Shown: positions 51,220 through 58,631 of the stretch, one piece after another | Layout of the letters: the number at the start of each line of letters is the position of its first letter | How positions within the stretch are numbered: position 1 is the stretch's first letter | Assembly (NCBI GenBank): GCA_019416265.1 | Contig: DXXQ01000003.1 | Coordinates: forward strand, 1 to 58,758 | Direction: 5' to 3' | From: Clostridiales bacterium | Lineage (GTDB): Bacteria; Bacillota; Clostridia; Lachnospirales; Lachnospiraceae | Length of the DNA stretch: 58,758 nucleotides | The notes under the pieces: generated by a model | Database searches by the model: none | Told to the model about the DNA's origin: nothing | Seen by the model: the letters and a program-made list of their open reading frames with translations, nothing else | Position numbers and translations under genes: made by a program

Positions 51220-51726
51220 ATGGATTTTACGATCAGAAGAGCGGATATCCGTGATCTTGACGGAATTATGAGACTTATGACGGAAGCTGCCAGCGATCCT
51301 GTACATCCCCAGTGGTTTGTTGCGGACGAAGAAGCGTACGTAAGAGAGCATTTAAAGGGAAAGGGATTTGTTGTGACTGCAGTTTCCGGTGAGAATGAGA
51401 TCGCAGGTTTCTTTCTTGTAAAGAAACCGGAGCTTTCGGAGAATCTGGGAGTATATCTTGATTTCGATGAAGAGAAGCTTGACAGGGTTGCAGTGATGGA
51501 CTCTGCAGTTGTGGGAAGCGCCTGGAGAGGAAACGGGCTCCAGGGAAGGATGCTGGAGGCAGCGGAGAAAATCCTTGATAAAGAGAGATTTTCCTTCCTG
51601 ATGTGTACCATCCATCCGGATAATATCTACAGCCTTGGAAATATGCAGAAGCATGGGTATCAGGTGAAAAAGACCACGCAATGCTACGGCGGGCTTCCCC
51701 GTCATATCCTTCTCAAGGAAATATAA
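51220..51726 (+). CDS. GNAT-family N-acetyltransferase
   Basis: A 168-residue GCN5-related acetyltransferase. The N terminus FTIRRADIRDLDGIMRLM is the family's usual opening. VMDSAVVGSAWRGNGLQGRMLEAAE (about 92-116) is the acetyl-CoA pyrophosphate-binding segment, with RGNGLQ as motif A. HPDNIYSLGNMQKHGY (about 133-148) is motif B. The substrate is not predictable. It begins 19 bases after the DUF1002 gene with GAGGGA upstream, so both share a transcript ending at the terminator at 51771. Confidence 0.88.
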   Translation: MDFTIRRADIRDLDGIMRLMTEAASDPVHPQWFVADEEAYVREHLKGKGFVVTAVSGENEIAGFFLVKKPELSENLGVYLDFDEEKLDRVAVMDSAVVGSAWRGNGLQGRMLEAAEKILDKERFSFLMCTIHPDNIYSLGNMQKHGYQVKKTTQCYGGLPRHILLKEI

Positions 51727-51770
51727 AGGACAGAGCTGCCTGGAAACAGACAGGTTCTGTATAAAAACAG

Positions 51771-51817
51771 ACTGTCGGGACTGTACCGGAGAATCGGTAC
51801 GTCCCGGCAGTTTTTTT
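51771..51817 (+). terminator. Terminator after the acetyltransferase gene
   Basis: An 11-bp stem ACTGTCGGGAC/GTCCCGGCAGT with one G-T pair, an inner TACCG/CGGTA stem, then T7. Confidence 0.92.
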
Positions 51818-51867
51818 GTCCGGACGGCGGAATCCCTGTTTTTTCTGTGAACAATGTCTCTGGTGCA

Positions 51868-51896
51868 TTGTGGGAATTGTTTTTTTGTGTTACAAT
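51868..51896 (+). promoter_or_regulatory. Promoter of the zinc-ribbon/DUF5685/J-protein operon
   Basis: TTGTGG (51868-51873), a 17-base spacer and TACAAT (51891-51896). Confidence 0.6.
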
Positions 51897-51945
51897 GTGT
51901 TTTAATTTCATTGTAAAAGAATTTTTTGTAAAAGAGGTAGAGGTT

Positions 51946-52353
51946 ATGAGAGACAAATTGAATAAGTTTATGCAGGGACGTTACGGTGCGGACCAGTTTG
52001 CCAGATTTACCATGGGAGTTGCCCTGGTATGTATTGTTCTGGCTCTTTTTTTACGGAGATCACCCATTGGAGGGCTTCTGGATACCCTGGGGCTGACTGC
52101 AATTGTCTATACATATTTCCGTATGCTTTCCAGAAATATTTCGAAACGCTATGAGGAAAATCAAAAGTACCTGTCTATGACTCAGAAGCTTCGTATGCGT
52201 TTCAGTAAAGAAAAGAGCATGATGGAGCAGAGAAAGACGCACCATATTTACACCTGCCCCGGCTGCGGACAGAAGATCAGGATTCCCAGAGGAAAGGGAA
52301 AAATCGAGATCGAATGCCCGAAGTGCCATGTGAAGTTTATCAAGAGGAGTTAA
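51946..52353 (+). CDS. Membrane protein with C-terminal zinc ribbon
   Basis: A 135-residue protein with two adjacent transmembrane helices (about 21-37 and 41-58) and a basic cytoplasmic helix. It ends in a C-terminal zinc ribbon with Cys104/Cys107 (CPGC) and Cys124/Cys127 (CPKC). ATG 51946 follows AGAGGTAGAGG; a longer in-frame start at 51847 would run across the promoter and is rejected. It is the first gene of a tight operon: the DUF5685 start lies 2 bases after its stop, and the J-protein overlaps DUF5685. Function unknown; it may anchor the other two products at the membrane. Confidence 0.8.
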   Translation: MRDKLNKFMQGRYGADQFARFTMGVALVCIVLALFLRRSPIGGLLDTLGLTAIVYTYFRMLSRNISKRYEENQKYLSMTQKLRMRFSKEKSMMEQRKTHHIYTCPGCGQKIRIPRGKGKIEIECPKCHVKFIKRS

Positions 52354-52354
52354 G

Positions 52355-53212
52355 ATGTTTGGTTATGTAGTGATGAATAAGCCGGAAATGAAGTTCAAGG
52401 ATTACGATCTGTACAGATCCTTTTACTGCGGACTCTGTCATGAACTGAAGGACAGATACGGATTTTCGGGACAGCTTTCACTTACTTATGATATGACGTT
52501 TGTGGTGATTCTTCTCAGCGCTCTCTATGAGCCGGATACAGAGGAGGGCGCCCGCAGATGTATCGTTCATCCGGCCCGCAGACAGCAGATCAGAAGAAAT
52601 GAGATCACAGAATATGCGGCAGATATGAACATACTTTTTACATATTATAAATGTATGGATGACTGGAATGACGAAAAGAAAATTTCCAGACTGAGCTATG
52701 CCAGACTTCTTTCAGGGAAAAATAAGCAGCTTCAGGAGAAATATCCTGAGAAATCCGCAAGAATTGTGGAACTTCTGGAAGAAATCTCCCGGATGGAAAA
52801 AGCAGGGGAAAAGGATATTGATAAGATTTCAGGATGTTTTGGACATATTATGGAAGAGATATTTGTCTGGAAAGAGGATATGTGGGAAAAATCTCTGAGA
52901 AAAATGGGATTTTACCTTGGAAAGTTTATTTATCTTCTGGATGCCTACGATGATGTGGAAGACGACGGGAAAAACGGGAATTACAATCCTTTTTCGGAAG
53001 AATATAAAATAGAAGGGTTCCATGAGCATGTAAAGAATCTTCTTATGATGATGATGGCGGAAGCATGCCGGGAATTTGAAAAACTTCCTATTATATTGTA
53101 TGGGGATATTCTGAGAAATATCCTGTATTCAGGAGTATGGTGCCGCTTTGAAACCGTAGGCAGAAAAAGGAAGGAAGCACAGGAGAAAAAAGAAGATGTT
53201 AGATCCATATAG
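52355..53212 (+). CDS. DUF5685-family protein with aspartate-rich motifs
   Basis: A 285-residue, mostly helical cytoplasmic protein matching the DUF5685 family of Clostridia. It opens with FGYVVMNKPEMK and has a YCGLCH cysteine pair (Cys25, Cys28). Two acidic motifs stand out: DDWND at 102-106 and DAYDDVEDD at 196-204. The second is preceded by MGFYLGKFIYLL. The arrangement G..LG followed by D...D resembles the second aspartate-rich motif of all-alpha isoprenyl diphosphate synthases, and DDWND resembles the first DDxxD. This is pattern recognition, not a demonstrated homology. The operon context is a membrane zinc-ribbon protein before it and a cysteine-tailed J-protein overlapping its end by 17 bases. 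Confidence 0.8.
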   Translation: MFGYVVMNKPEMKFKDYDLYRSFYCGLCHELKDRYGFSGQLSLTYDMTFVVILLSALYEPDTEEGARRCIVHPARRQQIRRNEITEYAADMNILFTYYKCMDDWNDEKKISRLSYARLLSGKNKQLQEKYPEKSARIVELLEEISRMEKAGEKDIDKISGCFGHIMEEIFVWKEDMWEKSLRKMGFYLGKFIYLLDAYDDVEDDGKNGNYNPFSEEYKIEGFHEHVKNLLMMMMAEACREFEKLPIILYGDILRNILYSGVWCRFETVGRKRKEAQEKKEDVRSI

Positions 53213-53825
53213 CGTACTGGGAGTGCCCAGAAATGCATCCGATGAGGAAATAAAGAAGGCTTACCGCAAGCTGAGCCGCAAGTATCATCCGGATGCGAAT
53301 ATTAATAATCCGAATAAGGATCAGGCGGAAGAGAAATTTAAAGAAGTACAGCAGGCTTATGAGCAGATCATGAGAGAGCGGGAGCAGGGAAGCAGCTATG
53401 GCGGCTATGATTCCTTTGGAGGGTTTGGCGGTCAGAGAAGCACTACCTATCAGGATGAGGAGGCCATGCGCAGGCAGGCAGCAGCAAATTATGTGCAGAG
53501 CGGTCATTACAGCGAAGCGCTTCATGTACTCGATACCCTTTCCCAGCGCAATGCCCAGTGGAATTATCTGGCGGCTATGGCCCACATGGGAATGGGGAAT
53601 AATGTAAATGCCCTGAATTATATGAGGGAGGCAGTGCGTATGGAGCCGGATAACGGCCAGTACCGAATGATGCTCCAGAGAATGGAGGGCGGCGGAACCT
53701 GGTATCAGGAGCAGCAGAATCCCTTTGGAGGAATGCCTGTTGGAGGAAATGATTTCTGCATGAAGCTCTGTTTTGCCAATCTTGCATGTAATCTGTGCTG
53801 TCCGGGCGGTGTTTTTTGCTGTTAA
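53196..53825 (+). CDS. J-domain protein with TPR-like helices and cysteine-rich tail
   Basis: A 209-residue protein. The J domain (1-62) has the HPD motif at 31-33 needed to stimulate DnaK. A short Gly/Phe segment (about 66-80) follows, then TPR-like helices (about 93-152). The tail has seven cysteines in the last 24 residues (188, 192, 198, 201, 202, 208, 209), with hydrophobic residues between them, ending in FCC. It lacks the DnaJ zinc-finger and C-terminal client domains, so it is a specialised type III J-protein. A cysteine string invites comparison with lipid-modified J-proteins of eukaryotes, but could also bind metal. The start lies within the end of the DUF5685 gene. Confidence 0.88.
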   Translation: MLDPYSVLGVPRNASDEEIKKAYRKLSRKYHPDANINNPNKDQAEEKFKEVQQAYEQIMREREQGSSYGGYDSFGGFGGQRSTTYQDEEAMRRQAAANYVQSGHYSEALHVLDTLSQRNAQWNYLAAMAHMGMGNNVNALNYMREAVRMEPDNGQYRMMLQRMEGGGTWYQEQQNPFGGMPVGGNDFCMKLCFANLACNLCCPGGVFCC

Positions 53826-53841
53826 AAAATAAAATAGGGAA

Positions 53842-53870
53842 TTGACAAATGATTTCACAGATATTAATAT
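53842..53870 (+). promoter_or_regulatory. Sigma-A promoter of ddh
   Basis: TTGACA (53842-53847, perfect -35), a 17-base spacer and TAATAT (53865-53870). The transcript would carry a leader of about 125 bases. Confidence 0.8.
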
Positions 53871-53914
53871 GTTAAAGTGTTAAAGAAAACGTGTTGCTGT
53901 AAAAGTCAGGAACC

Positions 53915-53978
53915 GTAATGAAACAGGAACTGTTTATGCGCCGGAGCGTTTTGGGATTTCAAAGGGCAGAGGCGTTAC
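53915..53978 (+). promoter_or_regulatory. Structured leader upstream of ddh
   Basis: GTAA (53915-53918) can pair with TTAC (53975-53978), enclosing a perfect AAACAG/CTGTTT hairpin (53921-53935) and a CGCC/GGCG stem (53939-53942 with 53971-53974). This three-way shape ends just before the ribosome binding site. It does not fit the lysine riboswitch consensus. Outer stems are short, so the structure is tentative. Confidence 0.35.
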
Positions 53979-54002
53979 ATGGACGACAGGAGGAATTGTG
54001 AA

Positions 54003-54989
54003 ATGAGTATTCGTGTTGGTATTTTGGGATATGGAAACCTGGGACGAGGAGTGGAATGTGCAATCAGGCATAATCCGGATATGGAGCTTGCTGCAGTGTT
54101 CACACGCCGCGACCCAAAGACAGTAAAGATTCTCACAGAGACGGCAGGCGTTTACTCTGTTGACGAGGCAGAGAAAATGAAGGATAAAATCGATGTCCTC
54201 ATTCTGTGCGGCGGAAGCGCTACGGATTTACCGGAACAGACGCCGAAATATGCACAGTGGTTCAATGTTGTGGACAGCTTTGATACCCATGCAAGAATTC
54301 CGGAGCATTTTGAAAATGTAGATCAGAAGGCGAAAGCCGGCGGCCATGTAGGAATTATCTCCGTAGGCTGGGATCCGGGAATGTTTTCCCTGAACCGTAT
54401 GCTTGGAAATGCGATCCTCACAGAAGGAAACGATTACACATTCTGGGGGAAAGGCGTAAGCCAGGGACATTCTGATGCCATCCGCCGCATTGACGGGGTA
54501 AAGGATGCGAAGCAGTATACCATTCCTGTGGAAGCTGCGCTGGAGGCTGTAAGAAGTGGAGAGAATCCGGAGCTTACCACAAGACAGAAGCATACAAGAG
54601 AGTGTTTTGTCGTAGCTGAGGAAGGTGCTGATCTTGCCCGCATTGAGAATGAGATTAAGACAATGCCGAACTATTTCGCTGATTATGATACAACGGTTCA
54701 TTTCATTACAGAAGAAGAGCTGAAAAGGGAACACAGTGGAATTCCTCACGGAGGCTTTGTGATCAGAACAGGAAAGACCGGATGGAACAATGAAAACAGC
54801 CATGTGATCGAATACAGCCTTAAGCTGGATTCCAACCCGGAATTTACATCTTCCGTTATTGTAGCCTACGCAAGAGCGGCATACCGAATGAATAAAGAAG
54901 GTATGTCCGGTGCAAAAACAGTTTTTGATGTAGCTCCTGCATACCTGAGCGCAATGTCCGGCGCAGAGCTGCGCAAAAATCTGCTGTAA
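54003..54989 (+). CDS. ddh: meso-Diaminopimelate dehydrogenase
   Basis: A 328-residue NADPH-dependent enzyme that converts tetrahydrodipicolinate to meso-diaminopimelate in one step, for peptidoglycan and lysine. The Rossmann motif is GILGYGNLGRGV (about 6-17). LCGGSATD, SFDTHARIPEH, SVGWDPGMFSLNR and GKGVSQGHSDAIRRIDGV are hallmark segments of Ddh. I chose ATG 54003, which has AGGAGG 10 bases upstream; an in-frame ATG at 53979 lacks a site. Monocistronic, ending at a clear terminator. Confidence 0.96.
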   Translation: MSIRVGILGYGNLGRGVECAIRHNPDMELAAVFTRRDPKTVKILTETAGVYSVDEAEKMKDKIDVLILCGGSATDLPEQTPKYAQWFNVVDSFDTHARIPEHFENVDQKAKAGGHVGIISVGWDPGMFSLNRMLGNAILTEGNDYTFWGKGVSQGHSDAIRRIDGVKDAKQYTIPVEAALEAVRSGENPELTTRQKHTRECFVVAEEGADLARIENEIKTMPNYFADYDTTVHFITEEELKREHSGIPHGGFVIRTGKTGWNNENSHVIEYSLKLDSNPEFTSSVIVAYARAAYRMNKEGMSGAKTVFDVAPAYLSAMSGAELRKNLL

Positions 54990-55034
54990 GTTACAAACTG
55001 TTAAATTTGTTAAAAAATATAGAACTTTATACAG

Positions 55035-55069
55035 GAGGCAGAGCATATTGTATGCTTTGTCTCTTTTTT
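55035..55069 (+). terminator. Terminator of ddh
   Basis: A 13-bp stem with two G-T pairs (55035-55047 with 55051-55063) and a T6 run. Confidence 0.85.
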
Positions 55070-55123
55070 ACAGGCTGGAAAGAAGATATTTTCGTATATA
55101 TTTAACATAAATTTACTTATGTG

Positions 55124-55152
55124 TTGACTCACTCATGAAAATGTACTATAAT
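55124..55152 (+). promoter_or_regulatory. Strong sigma-A promoter of the repeat-containing wall hydrolase
   Basis: TTGACT (55124-55129), a 17-base spacer and TATAAT (55147-55152), close to consensus. Confidence 0.85.
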
Positions 55153-55231
55153 GGGGACATAAAAATGTAACAACATTGTAAAAAAAGATGCTTTCAAGCA
55201 ATGAAGTATTAATAAGAAAAGGAAGGTATTT

Positions 55232-56710
55232 ATGCGAAAGGTAAGTAAGAAGTTTGGAATCTGGGGGATGTTCCTGTTCATGCTGTTTTTTGCGTTTGGG
55301 GTAGCAACTTATACCAATGCCGCGAAAGTACAGGCTGCTAGTAAAGGCTTTACTACAATCGGTGGTAAAACTTACTACATTAAGAATGATGGTTCCAAAC
55401 AGAAAGGCTGGCTGGAGCTTAACGGAGAGAAATACTACTTTGACACTAAGACCGGCGTACAGTTAAAAGGCTGGTTAGAGGACAGCAAGGGAAGAAAGCG
55501 TTACTTCGATGAGAAAGAGAACGGCGCCATGGCGAAAGGCTGGGTGACTTTCGAAGAAGGACATAAACGTTACTTTAATAAGTCTACAGGTTTCATGACC
55601 GTGAAATGGGCAACCATCGGCGGCAAGAGATATTATTTTTACAATCCGAGCGGTGTAGCTGCAAAGAAGGTGTTCCTTACAGACAGCAAGGGAGATACAA
55701 GATATTTCACAAGTGCCTGCTACATGCTTACAGGATGGACACAGAATTCCAAAGGGGAGAAGAGATACTTCGAACCTGAGGATGGAGTAATGGCTACAGA
55801 TTTTACCAAGCTTGACGGAAAGACCTACTACTTCTACAAGGGAAGCGGTAAGATGGCCACAGGCTGGGTAAACAATACAGCGAAAGGCTATAAATATTAC
55901 TTTGACAAAGAGACAGGCGTTATGGCTGTGGGAGATGTTACCATCGACGGAAAGAAATACCACTTTAACAGCAATGGTGTTTTAAGCCAGACGACAGGCT
56001 CTACAGGAAAGAAAACAATTAAGAACTACCTGGCAGGCGCTCTTCAGCCTGTAGGAGAAGCCCTCTATGTATGGGGCGGCGGTTGGAACGATTCCACTAG
56101 AAAGGGAGTTAGCCCGACCTGGAAATCCTGGTATGACAGCCAGAACAGCAATTACGATTATAACGATTACAGAGACTTAAGTACAGCAAACAGAGCGAAA
56201 GGTCTTGACTGCTCCGGTTTCGTAGGCTGGAGTGCATATCAGGTAATGCAGTCTAAATCCGGTATCGGTTCAGGCTACACAGTTGTTGCGGCAGAGGTTG
56301 GTTCCTATTACAAATCTCTCGGATGGGGAAGCATCCTCAACCAGTCACAGCTCGCCAAAGATAACTGGGAGCTTCAGGCCGGCGATGTTGGATATAACAG
56401 CGGACATACATGGATCGTCCTTGGACAGTGTAAGGATAAGAGTGCGGTTATCGTACATTCCACACCGAACGCAGGATGCCAGATTTCCGGTACACCGACA
56501 CCGAGCGGAAACTATTCCAGCCAGGCGATCGCACTTGCCAAGAAGTATATGTCCAGATATGCAGGATACAACAAGTTCAATTACCATACATCTTCCGGTA
56601 ACTACATTAAGAACGGTAATTACTTAAGATGGAATAGCAATACACTGTCTGACCCGGATGGATACCGTGAGATGACAGCAGATGAAATCCTTGCAGATCT
56701 GTTTTACTAA
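55232..56710 (+). CDS. Secreted NlpC/P60-type hydrolase with cell-wall-binding repeats
   Basis: A 492-residue exported protein; the signal peptide probably ends near AAKVQA (about residue 35). About ten choline-binding-like (glucan-binding) repeats of roughly 20 residues follow (about 40-255), with recurring G-W and Y-Y-F motifs such as KGWLELNGEKYYFD. The C-terminal domain (about 270-492) is NlpC/P60-like, with nucleophile Cys327 in LDCSGFVGW and His392 in SGHTWIVLG. The repeats should anchor it to the wall or to polysaccharide, and the catalytic domain would cut peptidoglycan stem peptides. The catalytic domain is longer than usual, with Tyr/Asn-rich insertions. AAGGAAGG precedes the ATG. 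Confidence 0.88.
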   Translation: MRKVSKKFGIWGMFLFMLFFAFGVATYTNAAKVQAASKGFTTIGGKTYYIKNDGSKQKGWLELNGEKYYFDTKTGVQLKGWLEDSKGRKRYFDEKENGAMAKGWVTFEEGHKRYFNKSTGFMTVKWATIGGKRYYFYNPSGVAAKKVFLTDSKGDTRYFTSACYMLTGWTQNSKGEKRYFEPEDGVMATDFTKLDGKTYYFYKGSGKMATGWVNNTAKGYKYYFDKETGVMAVGDVTIDGKKYHFNSNGVLSQTTGSTGKKTIKNYLAGALQPVGEALYVWGGGWNDSTRKGVSPTWKSWYDSQNSNYDYNDYRDLSTANRAKGLDCSGFVGWSAYQVMQSKSGIGSGYTVVAAEVGSYYKSLGWGSILNQSQLAKDNWELQAGDVGYNSGHTWIVLGQCKDKSAVIVHSTPNAGCQISGTPTPSGNYSSQAIALAKKYMSRYAGYNKFNYHTSSGNYIKNGNYLRWNSNTLSDPDGYREMTADEILADLFY

Positions 56711-56729
56711 AATTTAAAAATGTAATTTT

Positions 56730-56764
56730 AAAGAGACATTCTCCCATGAGGATGTCTCTTTTTT
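56730..56764 (+). terminator. Terminator after the repeat-containing wall hydrolase
   Basis: A 14-bp stem (56730-56743 with 56748-56761, one G-T pair), CCAT loop, then a T run. Confidence 0.92.
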
Positions 56765-56830
56765 ACGCGTTCTTTATCTCGTAAAAGTTAATAAATGTTA
56801 CAGAAATTTAAACTTTTTAAGGAATTAGGG

Positions 56831-56859
56831 TTGCATTCCTCGTGAACTTGTGATAGTAT
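56831..56859 (+). promoter_or_regulatory. Promoter of the coiled-coil NlpC/P60 gene
   Basis: TTGCAT (56831-56836), a 17-base spacer ending in TGA, and TAGTAT (56854-56859); an extended -10 promoter. Confidence 0.7.
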
Positions 56860-56938
56860 GTAGAAGAGTTAAAAATATGTTGCGAAATTATTACAAATAA
56901 GAATAAACGAATACAAAATAAGTTATGAGGGTGAAATC

Positions 56939-58231
56939 ATGAAAAAAAGAATTGTATGTCTGACACTTGCACTGATCTTAAGCGCATCACAGGCAGTTGC
57001 AGTAAGCGCATCACGAGAAGAGGAATTAAGAGAAGAACAGGCATGGACAAATGCACAGCTTGATGCTACATATTCAAGAATCGATGAGTTATGGGCTGCC
57101 AAGAGCCAGCTGGAGAGCGAGATTGCCACACTGGACGCCAATCTTGTTGATGTAATGGTTTCCATCGAAGTATTAAATAATGATATTTCAGAGAAAGAAA
57201 TCGAGATCATTAAAACGAAGAAGAAACTGGGAAATGCACAGACTGCCCGTGACAATCAGTATGAGAGCATGAAGAGCCGTATTAAACTCTTATATGAAAA
57301 AGGCGGCAAGGACGCATGGTTCCAGATGATGATGGGGGCAGAGGATATCGCAGATCTTCTGACAAGAGCTGAATACACACAGAAAATGTATTCACAGGAC
57401 AGAGAGAGTCTTGAGAAATATGCAAAGACAGTGGAACAGGTAAATTCCCTGAAAGCTAAGTATGAATCAGAGCAGGCAGAGCTTGAGGAGATGAAGGCAG
57501 CTCAGGAAGAGCAGTCCTATATTCTTCAGTGCCAGCTTGATGAGAAACGTGCAATTTCCGCAGACTGTGAGAATGAGATCGCATATGCACAGCAGCAGGC
57601 AACAGAGTATGCGAACCTTTTAGTTGAGCAGACAGCAGAGCTTGAAAGACTGGAAGCTGAGAGAATTGCAGCAGAGGAAGAAGCAAGACGTCAGGCTGAA
57701 TTAGAGCGTCAGGCAGCTGAGGAGGCTGCAGCAGCAGAGGAAGAGAGCTATGAAGAGTCCGGATCCTCCAACGAGTCTTCTGAGACAGAATATGACGAAT
57801 ACGGAAACGTGATCGACAGTGACAATACAGTATCTTACGATGATTACGAGGCAGAGCAGAGTTATTCAGATGCAAGCTCCTATTCCGGAACCGGCTCCTC
57901 TGTTGTTGATTATGCAACACAGTTCGTTGGAAATCCATATGTATGGGGCGGCACAAGCCTTACCAACGGAGCAGACTGCTCCGGATTTACACAGGCTGTT
58001 TACAACAGCTTTGGCGTAAGCATTCCGAGAACATCCTATGAACAGCAGAATGCAGGCCGTGAGGTGTCCTATTCTGAGGCACAGCCGGGAGATCTGATCT
58101 GCTACGGCGGTCATGTTGCAATCTATATGGGAGACGGCAAGATCGTACATGCATCCAACTCCCGTGATGGTATTAAAATCAGCAATGATGCAACTTACAG
58201 AACCATCCTCTCTGTAAGAAGACTGGTCTAA
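56939..58231 (+). CDS. Coiled-coil NlpC/P60 peptidoglycan hydrolase (PcsB/CwlO-like)
   Basis: A 430-residue exported C40 peptidase. The signal peptide probably ends near VSA (about residue 22). A long coiled coil (about 24-250) resembles PcsB/CwlO-type N-terminal domains, followed by a Glu/Ser/Tyr-rich linker (about 250-315). The C-terminal NlpC/P60 domain has catalytic Cys347 (ADCSGFTQ), His392 (GGHVAIYMG) and His404 (IVHASNS). PcsB/CwlO-type enzymes cut peptidoglycan cross-bridges during growth and are controlled through FtsEX contact with the coiled coil; ftsEX is not in the window. GAGGGTG precedes the ATG. Confidence 0.92.
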   Translation: MKKRIVCLTLALILSASQAVAVSASREEELREEQAWTNAQLDATYSRIDELWAAKSQLESEIATLDANLVDVMVSIEVLNNDISEKEIEIIKTKKKLGNAQTARDNQYESMKSRIKLLYEKGGKDAWFQMMMGAEDIADLLTRAEYTQKMYSQDRESLEKYAKTVEQVNSLKAKYESEQAELEEMKAAQEEQSYILQCQLDEKRAISADCENEIAYAQQQATEYANLLVEQTAELERLEAERIAAEEEARRQAELERQAAEEAAAAEEESYEESGSSNESSETEYDEYGNVIDSDNTVSYDDYEAEQSYSDASSYSGTGSSVVDYATQFVGNPYVWGGTSLTNGADCSGFTQAVYNSFGVSIPRTSYEQQNAGREVSYSEAQPGDLICYGGHVAIYMGDGKIVHASNSRDGIKISNDATYRTILSVRRLV

Positions 58232-58246
58232 TCCATATATATTTAT

Positions 58247-58275
58247 GAAAAAGCAGGCGGGATGCCTGCTTTTTC
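58247..58275 (+). terminator. Terminator after the coiled-coil NlpC/P60 gene
   Basis: GAAAAAGCAGGC (58247-58258) pairs perfectly with GCCTGCTTTTTC (58264-58275). Confidence 0.9.
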
Positions 58276-58311
58276 GTTATTGTTCGTTCTGTTCACAGCA
58301 GCCTTTTTTTC

Positions 58312-58340
58312 TTGACAAAGGTAAAGAAAAATGCTATGAT
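58312..58340 (+). promoter_or_regulatory. Sigma-A promoter of the cobalamin riboswitch transcript
   Basis: TTGACA (58312-58317), a 17-base spacer and TATGAT (58335-58340). Confidence 0.85.
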
Positions 58341-58382
58341 AACGTCAGTATAATTCCATATGGAACGTATTAAGTGCTGAAT

Positions 58383-58562
58383 CTTTATAGTTTGTGGTTC
58401 AGAAAAGGGAATCAGGTGGAAGTCCTGAGCGATCCGGTCACTGTAACAGAGGAGTGAATCTCACAGATCCATTGTGTATGACACGAGAAGGAGAGAGGAG
58501 CGATGATTCTGGAGCCAGGAAACCTGCTTAATATGGCGAGGTTAGACTTCCGTGTAAAGTAT
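58383..58562 (+). promoter_or_regulatory. Cobalamin riboswitch
   Basis: The conserved core is recognisable: AGAAAAGGGAATCAGGTG at 58401-58418, the P5-P6 segment with CACTGTAA at 58439-58446, and the B12 box GCCAGGAAACCTGC at 58514-58527. The outer boundaries are approximate. It binds adenosyl- or another cobalamin and lowers expression of the downstream gene, normally a cobalamin transport or synthesis gene, which lies outside the window. A terminator 40 bases downstream is the expected expression platform. Confidence 0.95.
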
Positions 58563-58599
58563 AATGACCAGTTTCGGGGAATCCGCAGCCCCGGGATGT

Positions 58600-58631
58600 T
58601 GTCTGCTTTATCGTAAGGCAGACATTTTTTT
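58600..58631 (+). terminator. Expression-platform terminator of the cobalamin riboswitch
   Basis: TGTCTGC (58600-58606) pairs with GCAGACA (58618-58624), then T7. This suggests transcription attenuation when cobalamin is bound. Confidence 0.85.

Noticed and set aside
53871..54002. Lysine riboswitch before ddh
   Set aside because: The leader is too short and lacks the conserved five-helix core of the L-box.
55350..56000. Tandem DNA repeats or CRISPR-like array
   Set aside because: The periodicity is at protein level (cell-wall-binding repeats); the DNA repeats are divergent and lie within an intact reading frame.
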